Shown piece by piece: positions 29,701-39,350 of a stretch of 64,000 nucleotides of DNA. A model generated the notes under the pieces. The model saw only the letters and a program-made list of their open reading frames with translations. It searched no databases and was not told the origin of the DNA. The translations under genes were made by a program, and so were the position numbers. Within the stretch, counting starts at the first letter, position 1. Every line of letters begins with the position of its first letter. This stretch comes from Sordaria brevicollis (taxonomy: Eukaryota > Ascomycota > Sordariomycetes > Sordariales > Sordariaceae), in contig JAUTDP010000002.1 of the NCBI GenBank assembly GCA_033439795.1, positions 1 to 64,000 of the forward strand, written 5' to 3'.

Positions 29701-32700
29701 ATTATTATATATAATATATTTATCCCTTATATAATAGCGTTATTAATTATTATATATATATATTATAATATTCCTTCCTTAAAAACGCTATACTAACCTT
29801 TCTTTACCCGGTATTTAATTTATTTTATTTTCTACTCTCATTAAGGTTTTATTCGAAAAAAATAAAGAAAAATTATATAACCGTATAATAATAACCTTAT
29901 TATTATTTATATATATATATTATAATATTCCTTCCCTAAAAACGCTATACTAACCTTTCTTTACCCGGTATTTAATTTATTTTATTTTCTACTCTCATTA
30001 AGGTTTTATTCGAAAAAAATAAAAAAAAAATTATATAAACGTATAATAATAACCTTATTATTATTTATACATATATATTATAATATTCCTTCCCTAAAAA
30101 CGCTATTCTAACCTTTCTTTACCCGGTATTTAATTTATTTTATTTTCCACTCTCATTAAGGTTTTATTCGAATAAATTCGAAAAAAATAAAAAAAAACTA
30201 ACCCTAACCCTTTTGACATATTTATGTCGTTATTATACTTATATATATATATAAATAACTTTATATTACCTTCCTTTTATCCTTTTTAATTTTTTTGCTT
30301 TAATTACTTTTATTTTTATTTTATTTATATACATTATTATATATAATATATTTATCCCTTATATAATAGCGTTATTAATTATTATATATATATATTATAA
30401 TATTCCTTCCTTAAAAACGCTATACTAACCTTTCTTTACCCGGTATTTAATTTATTTTATTTTCTACTCTCACTAAGGTTTAATTAAAAAAAATAAGAAA
30501 AAATTATTTAACCGTATAATAATAACCTTATTATTATTTATATATATATATTATAATATTCCTTATTTAAAAAACGTATCCGAACCTTAATAAATATATT
30601 ATTTAATTTATTTTATTTTCTACTCTCATTAAGGTTTTATTCGAAAAAAATCAAAAGAAATTATATAACTGTATAATAATAACTTTATTATTATTTATAT
30701 ATATATATTATAATATTCCTTCCCTAAAAACGCTATACTAACCTTTCTTTACCCGGTATTTAATTTATTTTATTTTCTACTCTCATTAAGGTTTTATTCG
30801 AAAAAAATAAAGAAAAATTATATAACCGTATAATAATAACCTTATTATTATTTATATATATATATTATAATATTCCTTCCCTAAAAACGCTATACTAACC
30901 TTTCTTTACCCGGTATTTAATTTATTTTATTTTCTACTCTCATTAAGGTTTTATTCGAAAAAAATAAAAAAAAATTATATAAACGTATAATAATAACCTT
31001 ATTATTATTTATACATATATATTATAATATTCCTTCCCTAAAAACGCTATTCTAACCTTTCTTTACCCGGTATTTAATTTATTTTATTTTCCACTCTCAT
31101 TAAGGTTTTATTCGAATAAATTCGAAAAAAATAAAAAAAAACTAACCCTAACCCTTTTGACATATTTATGTCGTTATTATACTTATATATATATATAAAT
31201 AACTTTATATTACCTTCCTTTTATCCTTTTTAATTTTTTTGCTTTAATTACTTTTATTTTTATTTTATTTATATACATTATTATATATAATATATTTATC
31301 CCTTATATAATAGCGTTATTAATTATTATATATATATATTATAATATTCCTTCCTTAAAAACGCTATACTAACCTTTCTTTACCCGGTATTTAATTTATT
31401 TTATTTTCTACTCTCACTAAGGTTTAATTAAAAAAAATAAGAAAAAATTATTTAACCGTATAATAATAACTTTATTATTATTTATATATATATATTATAA
31501 TATTCCTTATTTAAAAAACGTATCCGAACCTTGATAAATATATTATTTAATTTATTTTATTTTCTACTCTCATTAAGGTTTTATTCGAAAAAAATCAAAA
31601 GAAATTATATAACTGTATAATAATAACTTTATTATTATTTATATATATATATTATAATATTCCTTCCTTAAAAACGCTATACTAACCTTTCTTTACCCGG
31701 TATTTAATTTATTTTATTTTCTACTCTCATTAAGGTTTTATTCGAAAAAAATAAAGAAAAATTATATAACCGTATAATAATAACCTTATTATTATTTATA
31801 TATATATATTATAATATTCCTTCCCTAAAAACGCTATACTAACCTTTCTTTACCCGGTATTTAATTTATTTTATTTTCTACTCTCATTAAGGTTTTATTC
31901 GAAAAAAATAAAAAAAAATTATATAAACGTATAATAATAACCTTATTATTATTTATACATATATATTATAATATTCCTTCCCTAAAAACGCTATTCTAAC
32001 CTTTCTTTACCCGGTATTTAATTTATTTTATTTTCCACTCTCATTAAGGTTTTATTCGAATAAATTCGAAAAAAATAAAAAAAAACTAACCCTAACCCTT
32101 TTGACATATTTATGTCGTTATTATACTTATATATATATATAAATAACTTTATATTACCTTCCTTTTATCCTTTTTAATTTTTTTGCTTTAATTACTTTTA
32201 TTTTTATTTTATTTATATACATTATTATATATAATATATTTATCCCTTATATAATAGCGTTATTAATTATTATATATATATATTATAATATTCCTTCCTT
32301 AAAAACGCTATACTAACCTTTCTTTACCCGGTATTTAATTTATTTTATTTTCTACTCTCACTAAGGTTTAATTAAAAAAAATAAGAAAAAATTATTTAAC
32401 CGTATAATAATAACCTTATTATTATTTATATATATATATTATAATATTCCTTATTTAAAAAACGTATCCGAACCTTGATAAATATATTATTTAATTTATT
32501 TTATTTTCTACTCTCATTAAGGTTTTATTCGAAAAAAATCAAAAGAAATTATATAACTGTATAATAATAACTTTATTATTATTTATATATATATATTATA
32601 ATATTCCTTCCTTAAAAACGCTATACTAACCTTTCTTTACCCGGTATTTAATTTATTTTATTTTCTACTCTCATTAAGGTTTTATTCGAAAAAAATAAAG

Positions 32701-33859
32701 AAAAATTATATAACCGTATAATAATAACCTTATTATTATTTATATATATATTATAATATTCCTTCCCTAAAAACGCTATACTAACCTTTCTTTACCCGGT
32801 ATTTAATTTATTTTATTTTCTACTCTCATTAAGGTTTTATTCAAAAAAAATAAAAAAAAATTATATAAACGTATAATAATAACCTTATTATTATTTATAC
32901 ATATATATTATAATATTCCTTCCCTAAAAACGCTATTCTAACCTTTCTTTACCCGGTATTTAATTTATTTTATTTTCCACTCTCATTAAGGTTTTATTCG
33001 AATAAATTCGAAAAAAATAAAAAAAAACTAACCCTAACCCTTTTGACATATTTATGTCGTTATTATACTTATATATATATATAAATAACTTTATATTACC
33101 TTCCTTTTATCCTTTTTAATTTTTTTGCTTTAATTACTTTTATTTTTATTTTATTTATATACATTATTATATATAATATATTTATCCCTTATATAATAGC
33201 GTTATTAATTATTATATATATATATTATAATATTCCTTCCTTAAAAACGCTATACTAACCTTTCTTTACCCGGTATTTAATTTATTTTATTTTCTACTCT
33301 CACTAAGGTTTAATTAAAAAAAATAAGAAAAAATTATTTAACCGTATAATAATAACCTTATTATTATTTATATATATATATTATAATATTCCTTATTTAA
33401 AAAACGTATCCGAACCTTGATAAATATATTATTTAATTTATTTTATTTTCTACTCTCATTAAGGTTTTATTCGAAAAAAATCAAAAGAAATTATATAACT
33501 GTATAATAATAACTTTATTATTATTTATATATATATATTATAATATTCCTTCCCTAAAAACGCTATACTAACCTTTCTTTACCCGGTATTTAATTTATTT
33601 TATTTTCTACTCTCATTAAGGTTTTATTCGAAAAAAATAAAGAAAAATTATATAACCGTATAATAATAACCTTATTATTATTTATATATATATATTATAA
33701 TATTCCTTCCCTAAAAACGCTATACTAACCTTTCTTTACCCGGTATTTAATTTATTTTATTTTCTACTCTCATTAAGGTTTTATTCGAAAAAAATAAAAA
33801 AAAATTATATAAACGTATAATAATAACCTTATTATTATTTATATATATATATTATAATA
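20760..33859. repeat. Satellite block A2 (family A, mostly 944-bp units)
   Basis: From the head at 20,913 the spacings are 1,101, 954, 1,091, 944, 944, 787, 944, 944, 944, 632, 944, 944 and 942. This block is very homogeneous, with almost no stray indels. The last monomer breaks off at about 33,859, just after the (TA)n tract, and non-repetitive AT-rich DNA follows. Family-A marks are as in block A1. Confidence 0.88.
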
Positions 33860-34144
33860 ACTATATTATGAGTTTCCTAAAAATGAAATTTAATTATTGA
33901 TATATTATAATATTTAAAAAAAGTTCTTAACTTAATTTTTTAAAATATAATTAAATTTATTATTATTTATTTCTTTGTCTCATTAAATTCAACTCTTATT
34001 AAATAATAAATAAATAATTAATATTCATAAAATATCCCTTTGTACTATTTTATACTAATACAAAGTTCGGAAACTTATACTCTTTCTACGCAAACACAGG
34101 GGCTTATATAACTTCGTTCGCTATAATAGAATTATATTATCAAA
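33860..34144. other. AT-rich transition between satellite and first gene
   Basis: This stretch has no monomer periodicity. It is AT-rich with short A/T runs, becoming more mixed after about 34,040 (TACAAAGTTCGGAAAC, ACACAGGGGCTTATATAAC). It may be a decayed transposon end or DNA affected by RIP leaking out of the satellite. No gene or structured motif is recognisable. Confidence 0.6.
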
Positions 34145-36319
34145 CTATTTATTAACAACCTTACATACTACTTCCTTTGCAACGCGAAGATGAACCAAAG
34201 TCAATAATCTACCACGTATATCCCCACACAACTCTTTCGCGGCGTCCTCAATTTGGTATGGTTGATGAATCAAAAACTTCCTATAACCATCCTGAACCAG
34301 CGCGGCCTGATCGGAAACGGGCTTGAACCAAGCAATATCCGATGGACCAATTAGCAACGTAGTTGAACTAAGTATATCATATGCCTCCATGCTCCTTGAA
34401 TCTCCAAATAGATCTTCGGTGACCGCAATGTAATCAATGAGCGAAATAGCCAAGGCCTTCTCCACGGCTATGATGTCGTCGTCGGTCAAACTCGAACATA
34501 CCCATGGATCGAGAGACGCATCCGGAAGATCCAAAAGCGTGTGCGTGGCTGCTAGGGCACGTTGGAACTGCTCGGTATAGCTCTCCATCAGCTTGAACTT
34601 TCCCAACTCGCTCAGACGATGTGAATACTTGCCGAAAGCCAGCCACACAATGCCAAGTGCGGTCCACAAAGGGCCCTTGTAGCACATGTGTCCCAGCTCA
34701 AGATCTTTGACCAGATCGCTAACCTGCGAGCTCGATGGCGTGTTTGCTGGATCCGGAAAAAACGCGTCAAGCTCCAGCTTGAGGATGCACCGCATGACGG
34801 CAAGCGTTCTCTTGGCAGCATCCGACTCCATGACTGAGCCGTAGTAAAGCAAGACGGCGTCTGCGAGCGTGATGGGGTCGGGTGAGCGGTGGAAGAATTG
34901 CAACACTTGAGACCCTTCGGCTGTCAACTGGTGCGCAGCGCTAAACTCATCTCCAGGCTTGACTTTCTTCAACAACCCCCGTTCTATCAGGTCCCGAAGC
35001 ATCCCCGATGTAAGTTGGCAATCTACGCGTGCCTGCAGTGCCACCACCGCAAGGTACTTGTCCACGCGTCTGGTTGGGTCGACGGCAGCGAGCAGGAAGA
35101 GGGTGGCCATTGGGTCTTGAGCCCAAGCCAACGAGATCGACGAGGGCGCTTCCGGAATGTTGACGATCGAAGCATCTCGGTCAAGGATTGTTACGCTGGG
35201 CTCATTGCTGCAGCTGAACGTTCGCCCCATCTCTGCGAACAAGGTCAGCTCTTGTTGCGAGACCGCTTCCGACTTTTTTGTCATCTGCACGTGTTTGCGG
35301 CTGAAAGCAGAGAGGTTGTTGCGAAGAAGGGCAAAATGCGTGCGAGAGCCGGGCGTGGCATCCAAAAAAGGCCTGACAAAGCGGACGCCTGGTTCGATAA
35401 AGAGAACAGTCTTGCTCGTCTTTTTGATGATGGAGTTGGCAGGAAATCCATACTCTGACTCTCGCGTGCAGATCAGTGTTTGGACATGGTGGCTGGGCAG
35501 ATTCTTCCTGATGTAAGCTGCAAGAGGCGAGGCATCGTCCGTCATTGCATTTCCCAAGGCTCTTGCTGTTTCAGGATCGGCCATGCAGACAAGTATCTTG
35601 TGCTTCGGCGAGACACGTGGGCGTTGCTCCAAGCCCAATTTAACGTCGTCGTCGTGAAGGAACAAGTGTCGCGTCAGAGTGTCTGCGTTGTCTTGGATGC
35701 TGGACTCGGAACTCTCGCGTGGGCCACCGGGGCCAGAAACGATAATCTCGGGACGTTTGTTGTCGAGCCGATGATGCGTGACATTGACACGAATGTCAAT
35801 TTCTTGAAGCTGGTGAATGGTCGGGAAGAATGGCTGCTGGCCGTCGGTAAGGGCTATGGCAGCGCAGCAAAACAGTCCACCGGCTTTGAACCTTTCAGCC
35901 ATGAACCGGAGGATTCCAGCTGAGGCAGCAACCATGTGCGGTGTTGTAGAGACGTAGGCGGCATCGAAAATGGCAATGATGGACTCGTATGCCCTGCCCG
36001 AATCGTGTACCCAGGCCTGGCCAGACTCGAGTTTCTGGCAGACTTCCGGCGCGGAGATAACATGCCAATCTGCATCGCATGCAACGTCTTGGTCCTTGAG
36101 GATTTCGCTGGCTCTTTTGTCCGGGGTGACGTATACGCCGAGCTCAAGCTTTCCTTTGCCGCGGCCACGGGGGAGTTTGCCCAAGATCTCCAAGATGAAC
36201 CTGGTGTTCCAAATCGAAGGCAAGCACTGGACTGTCGCGACGTGCGGGCCACGGTCGAGTTTGATTTTGTTGAGCTGCGAGCGCCATTGCTCCGTCGGTA
36301 TATCTCGTAGAGCATTCAT
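34145..36319 (-). CDS. Helicase-like protein without recognisable ATPase motifs (DEAH-type fold suspected)
   Basis: This is a single-exon frame of 724 aa, with its start on the minus strand at 36,319. Seen: two alpha/beta segments at about residues 25-200 and 240-390, spaced like the two RecA-like lobes of a superfamily-2 helicase. A beta strand ends IIAIFDAAY (about 114-122), where a DEAH box would sit. A stretch at about 430-480 resembles a winged helix (LIERGLLKK..., HQLTAEGSQVL), followed by a helical region to the end. No Walker A, DEAH or arginine-finger motif is visible, so if the fold is right the protein is probably not an active ATPase. The last ten codons are unusually AT-rich and the stop lies about 285 bp from the satellite, so the C-terminus may have been altered. 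The upstream side faces the plus-strand zinc-knuckle gene, giving a shared divergent promoter region. That it is a gene is fairly sure; the family is a guess. Confidence 0.7.
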   Translation of the reverse strand: MNALRDIPTEQWRSQLNKIKLDRGPHVATVQCLPSIWNTRFILEILGKLPRGRGKGKLELGVYVTPDKRASEILKDQDVACDADWHVISAPEVCQKLESGQAWVHDSGRAYESIIAIFDAAYVSTTPHMVAASAGILRFMAERFKAGGLFCCAAIALTDGQQPFFPTIHQLQEIDIRVNVTHHRLDNKRPEIIVSGPGGPRESSESSIQDNADTLTRHLFLHDDDVKLGLEQRPRVSPKHKILVCMADPETARALGNAMTDDASPLAAYIRKNLPSHHVQTLICTRESEYGFPANSIIKKTSKTVLFIEPGVRFVRPFLDATPGSRTHFALLRNNLSAFSRKHVQMTKKSEAVSQQELTLFAEMGRTFSCSNEPSVTILDRDASIVNIPEAPSSISLAWAQDPMATLFLLAAVDPTRRVDKYLAVVALQARVDCQLTSGMLRDLIERGLLKKVKPGDEFSAAHQLTAEGSQVLQFFHRSPDPITLADAVLLYYGSVMESDAAKRTLAVMRCILKLELDAFFPDPANTPSSSQVSDLVKDLELGHMCYKGPLWTALGIVWLAFGKYSHRLSELGKFKLMESYTEQFQRALAATHTLLDLPDASLDPWVCSSLTDDDIIAVEKALAISLIDYIAVTEDLFGDSRSMEAYDILSSTTLLIGPSDIAWFKPVSDQAALVQDGYRKFLIHQPYQIEDAAKELCGDIRGRLLTLVHLRVAKEVVCKVVNK

Positions 36320-36898
36320 ATCTCGTAAGGTATTCCTCTAGAGGTCGTTAGCACATACTTTTTGTCGAAACAGAATGACGGTCCGTCGGCGGGGTTGAGC
36401 TTACTATGAGTGTTGCCTGTGTGGACAAAGGGAGAAAAAATGAATGTGGTTACACTTGGCTGCAAAATGGACTTTGATAATGGGAAATTCGAATGGTCGC
36501 TACCTAACCAGCCGGTTGCACTTCCACTGCAGTGGCTTTTGGAGGCGAGTGAACTAAGTGCCTAGAGGTAGCGTTACCTCTACAGTAGCTGTACCTACTG
36601 AGAACCTTCCCCGCCCAGAAGCAGTGCATACCTACCTACCTAGCATTACCTCCATTCACTTGCAGTAAGGTACCTTTGTACCTTGCATGCCTATGAGTGT
36701 ACAGGTACTGCTGATGTGTCCAGAACGTGTGCTTGTATGGCTGACAGGGCTGCATGTGCATATTCACTTCCTGACTGCCAAGCATCAACTACTAACCGTC
36801 ACCAACCTCTGGTAGAGTTTCGCCGCTCCTTGCTAGCTGGCCAGCCTGTGGTTTGATACACAAGTACTTGAAGGAGACAAGGCTGAAGAAAGTCGGGA
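36320..36898. promoter_or_regulatory. Divergent intergenic/promoter region rich in TACCT/AGGTA motifs
   Basis: This lies between two genes transcribed away from each other. About 36,540-36,710 is dense in TACCT/AGGTA words (GTACCTACTGAG, CATACCTACCTACCTAGC, TAAGGTACCTTTGTACCTTG). The same word, often as CCTAGGTACC, recurs near 45,630, 51,140, 54,525, 55,610 and 61,250. No clear TATA box is placed. The regulatory role is inferred from position only. Confidence 0.4.
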
Positions 36899-37058
36899 GT
36901 GGTGGGTCCACTTCGAGGTTGGTCATTTAGTGGGGACACGGCAACCAGATTTCCAGTGAAGTGGCCAGGCGCCTGCCTCTGCCCAGTGAACCCCTCCTTC
37001 GCCTCTCCCGTCTGTTGGTGGAATTTTCTCTCCCTTTCAACCATCAACATCACAATCG

Positions 37059-37131
37059 GTAAGAGCATCTCCTTCATCACCCCCTTCCGCCTCAACGCAC
37101 GACAGACTCTAACACCCGTGACTCCTTCCAG
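37059..37131 (+). other. Predicted 5'-UTR intron (73 nt)
   Basis: Donor GTAAGA is at 37,059, branch-type CTAAC at 37,109-37,113, and acceptor TTCCAG ends at 37,131, eleven bases before the proposed start codon. All three signals fit short Pezizomycotina introns. Splicing here removes part of the possible N-terminal extension, which supports the start at 37,142. Confidence 0.65.
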
Positions 37132-37141
37132 TCAAGCAAAC

Positions 37142-39142
37142 ATGGATCGAGATTCTCGAGCCAGTAGCTATCACGATCGCGATCGCGACCCCAACCAAGA
37201 CAGAGGCCGAAACCAAGGCCGTGGTCAATACCGTGGCCAAGGTCGTGGCCAATACCGTGGTCAATACCGTGGTCAAACCCGTGGCCGAAGCCCTCGTGGT
37301 CGGCGTTCATTGAGCCCACCACCGTCCTCCAACCGCCAAGAGCGCGACAGGCAAGATACCTCCCGCGTCAATCTGAGTACCGCGAGCCGGATCCAGCGAG
37401 TGATCCAGAGTGAAGCCTTTGAGGCCCTCACAATTGAGGACCTGCCCAGGCCGCAAGATATTCAGGGGCCCAGTTCCGGAGCATACATCTTCCCATGCGT
37501 TCCCGAGGCGGCGATCAGTTTCGAACACCCCAAGGCACCGGGAAAGCCTGACCTGCTTGAGCGCGTTAACCCCCGCGACAAAGGGTCACTGCATTGGTAC
37601 AGTCCAGCAGTCAAAGACGGGAAATTCCGAATCAAGAGCACCCTGTCGGATGAGGCCCTAGAACATCTGGTGAACACGATCAAGTACTTGGGAAAGCAAA
37701 GAGGCGCTGTAAGTTTGAACATGGACTTACAACTCCTCACTCCCGAGAATGCTACAGAACACCACTACCGGACTGCCCGAGCCTATGACCAAGTCCGCCA
37801 GAGCGCAAACATTACGAACCGGCACCCCAGCCAAGCTCCTGCCCGCTCCGCCTCGTTGGCGACCCTGCCTGCGCGGCGTCCTGAACCGAAGCAAGCTACC
37901 GAGTTGCTGTCGTACACAGACAACGGCCCGGAGCAACCTCAGCTCATTTGCGGCAACTGCAAGAAGCCAGGCCACACGCTGGCAGACTGCGTCATGGCTA
38001 ACAAAAAGAGCGGGTTTGTTGAAGGTTGCCCGCATTGCAACGATTCCGAGCATTTGTTCGACGAGTGCGAGGCCTCTTCTAGAGACGAGAAAGCACGTTT
38101 TCTTCAAGCGCTCGAGTACATGTACCTCAAGCGATTCAACAAGCCAATGATCCTTACCCAAAAGTACCCCTGGCCCTATGTCGTAATGATGACAGTTCCG
38201 CAACTGGTAAAGGAGACAGGCGAGGACATTACCGTGGATGAGTACATGGAGCGTGAGAAGTTCCACCCCCCTAACCACAGCTATCCGTGGAGTACGGATT
38301 TTGCCAGAGATGTCATGACTTGTTCGTCGGTACAGGTGCAACTTCGTTTCAAGCGCACCCACCCTTGCGACTTCGATTACCAAGAGGATGACGCTTTGGA
38401 GCGGTTACCCGTAGACACGTCGTACCGCAAGAAGTCTGAGTCGTTTACAGAGCTCATGAAAGCGTTTGCGGAGAAAAAATGGACGGTCCCAGTGCCACCA
38501 ACCAGCAAACAGCAGAGGGTGTACACTGACCGTGGAGCCCACATGTCCAACAACATTAGGCGTCTACTGGATGACTACAATCTGCTCCCAACCTCAATTC
38601 AGACCCGCAAGAGTACCAAGCGTAAATCCGTCAAGGAGGAGGACAATGATGCAAGGCCAAACCCGCTGGATGTGGTCAATAGATACGAACGCATCCGTTC
38701 AAAGGCACGAGAAGAAACCGCAGAGAAGCGTCCTGAAAACATGATCCCCGCCCAAGGCTTCCAGCGTCCATGGGTCGAAGCAAAGTCAAGGCATGGTGTC
38801 GAGTTGATGGAGATATTCGACGAATGTGACGGGAATGTGGACATGGAAGGCGCGCATTCGCATTTCACTTGGACGACCAAAGGCTGGTACCTTGGCTCAA
38901 CATGGAACACCGATAAGCCGACATACCAGCTTGTCGACAAAGAAGGCGAGTGGTGTGCTTATTGGGCTGTTTGGAGCTATATTCACTTGTCGTCCGATGA
39001 CTTCGACAAGCTTCCGCGAGGCGAGCATGAAGGCAACACAATGAAGCGCCTATCGTTGGAGACGATCGATGACATCTTGTTGAAGTGGAAGCGAGGACAG
39101 CTCCCGGCTCTCAGGAAGGGTGGTTTAAATTCCGGAAGATAG
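37142..39142 (+). CDS. RG-rich protein with two CCHC zinc knuckles
   Basis: The protein is 666 aa from the ATG at 37,142 (context AAACATGG). The frame stays open back to 36,899, but that extension crosses a well-formed 5'-UTR intron and reads like leader sequence. Residues about 20-57 are a run of RGQ/RGR repeats (RGRNQGRGQYRGQGRGQYRG), followed by a basic SR/RS-like stretch. Two perfect C-x2-C-x4-H-x4-C knuckles lie at about 270-283 (CGNCKKPGHTLADC) and 296-309 (CPHCNDSEHLFDEC). The C-terminal half has a basic KSTKRKSVKEE segment near 490 and a Trp-rich end. RG boxes with zinc knuckles are typical of single-stranded RNA/DNA-binding proteins, so a nuclear RNA-related role is inferred. The rest of the protein is not recognised. 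The RG segment is encoded by a 12- to 18-bp minisatellite (CCGTGGCCAA type) that could vary in length. Confidence 0.85.
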   Translation: MDRDSRASSYHDRDRDPNQDRGRNQGRGQYRGQGRGQYRGQYRGQTRGRSPRGRRSLSPPPSSNRQERDRQDTSRVNLSTASRIQRVIQSEAFEALTIEDLPRPQDIQGPSSGAYIFPCVPEAAISFEHPKAPGKPDLLERVNPRDKGSLHWYSPAVKDGKFRIKSTLSDEALEHLVNTIKYLGKQRGAVSLNMDLQLLTPENATEHHYRTARAYDQVRQSANITNRHPSQAPARSASLATLPARRPEPKQATELLSYTDNGPEQPQLICGNCKKPGHTLADCVMANKKSGFVEGCPHCNDSEHLFDECEASSRDEKARFLQALEYMYLKRFNKPMILTQKYPWPYVVMMTVPQLVKETGEDITVDEYMEREKFHPPNHSYPWSTDFARDVMTCSSVQVQLRFKRTHPCDFDYQEDDALERLPVDTSYRKKSESFTELMKAFAEKKWTVPVPPTSKQQRVYTDRGAHMSNNIRRLLDDYNLLPTSIQTRKSTKRKSVKEEDNDARPNPLDVVNRYERIRSKAREETAEKRPENMIPAQGFQRPWVEAKSRHGVELMEIFDECDGNVDMEGAHSHFTWTTKGWYLGSTWNTDKPTYQLVDKEGEWCAYWAVWSYIHLSSDDFDKLPRGEHEGNTMKRLSLETIDDILLKWKRGQLPALRKGGLNSGR

Positions 39143-39350
39143 TTGGTCCATGCGAGGATTTAAAATTGTCATGGAGATGAACGGTGTCGTGTACAGTCTA
39201 ATATTGGTTTCTTCTTTAACTTGAAAGCTCGGGTCAACTTTAATAAGCGTTTCAGTCTGCTGTTGAGGCGTAACCGGACCTTAAATATCCTGTTCGAGAA
39301 ACTGATTATGCATTTGTTCCATGTCTTGGTCGCATAACCCCGTATACCCA
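39143..39350. other. Short intergenic gap between convergent genes
   Basis: About 200 bp separates the 3' end of the zinc-knuckle gene from the stop codon of the Nudix pseudogene. It should hold both 3' ends. No terminator-like structure or ORF of interest is seen. Confidence 0.6.

Larger units (their letters stand above)
888..33040 (+). repeat. 33 interspersed telomere-like heads (CTAACCCTAACCC)
   Basis: Two CCCTAA-type hexamers occur once per higher-order unit, always in the same orientation. First bases are at 888, 1951, 2877, 3977, 4917, 5864, 6652, 7597, 8528, 9469, 10100, 11039, 12286, 13385, 14638, 15894, 17148, 18402, 19657, 20913, 22014, 22968, 24059, 25003, 25947, 26734, 27678, 28622, 29566, 30198, 31142, 32086 and 33028. 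Two copies (7597 and 27678) read TTAACCCTAACCC. Each is preceded by the 14-bp palindrome TTTATTCGAATAAA, a second TTCGAA and an A-rich run. The C-rich strand is on top, as at the left end of a chromosome, but no true telomere tract is present. Confidence 0.95.
1..33859. repeat. AT-rich satellite array, ~157-bp monomer in higher-order units
   Basis: The whole stretch is one tandem array. Each monomer carries, in order, a (TA)n tract, CCTTCCCTAAAAACGCTATA, TAACCTTTCTTTACCCGG, ACTCTCATTAAGG, TTTTATTCGAAAAAAATAAA and a dyad around AATAATAACCTTATTATT. Counting between two equal motifs (3,505 and 3,662) gives a 157-bp period. Three to seven monomers alternate with a spacer of roughly one period that begins CTAACCCTAACCC, and these make higher-order units of about 632 to 1,256 bp. 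There is no open reading frame of note. C is rarely followed by A, and copies differ mainly by C/T and G/A changes, as expected after RIP. Position 1 falls inside a unit, so the array continues to the left. Whether it is subtelomeric or centromeric cannot be settled from the window. Confidence 0.97.

Noticed and set aside
1..33859. CRISPR-like array because of regular repeats with spacers
   Set aside because: The repeats are contiguous ~157-bp AT-rich monomers with near-identical spacers in a eukaryotic context, with no cas genes; this is a satellite.
36899..37141. Upstream in-frame ATG of the zinc-knuckle gene as the true start
   Set aside because: The extension spans a good 5'-UTR intron (GTAAGA..CTAAC..CAG) and reads like leader. 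The ATG at 37,142 has better context and begins the RG-rich domain.
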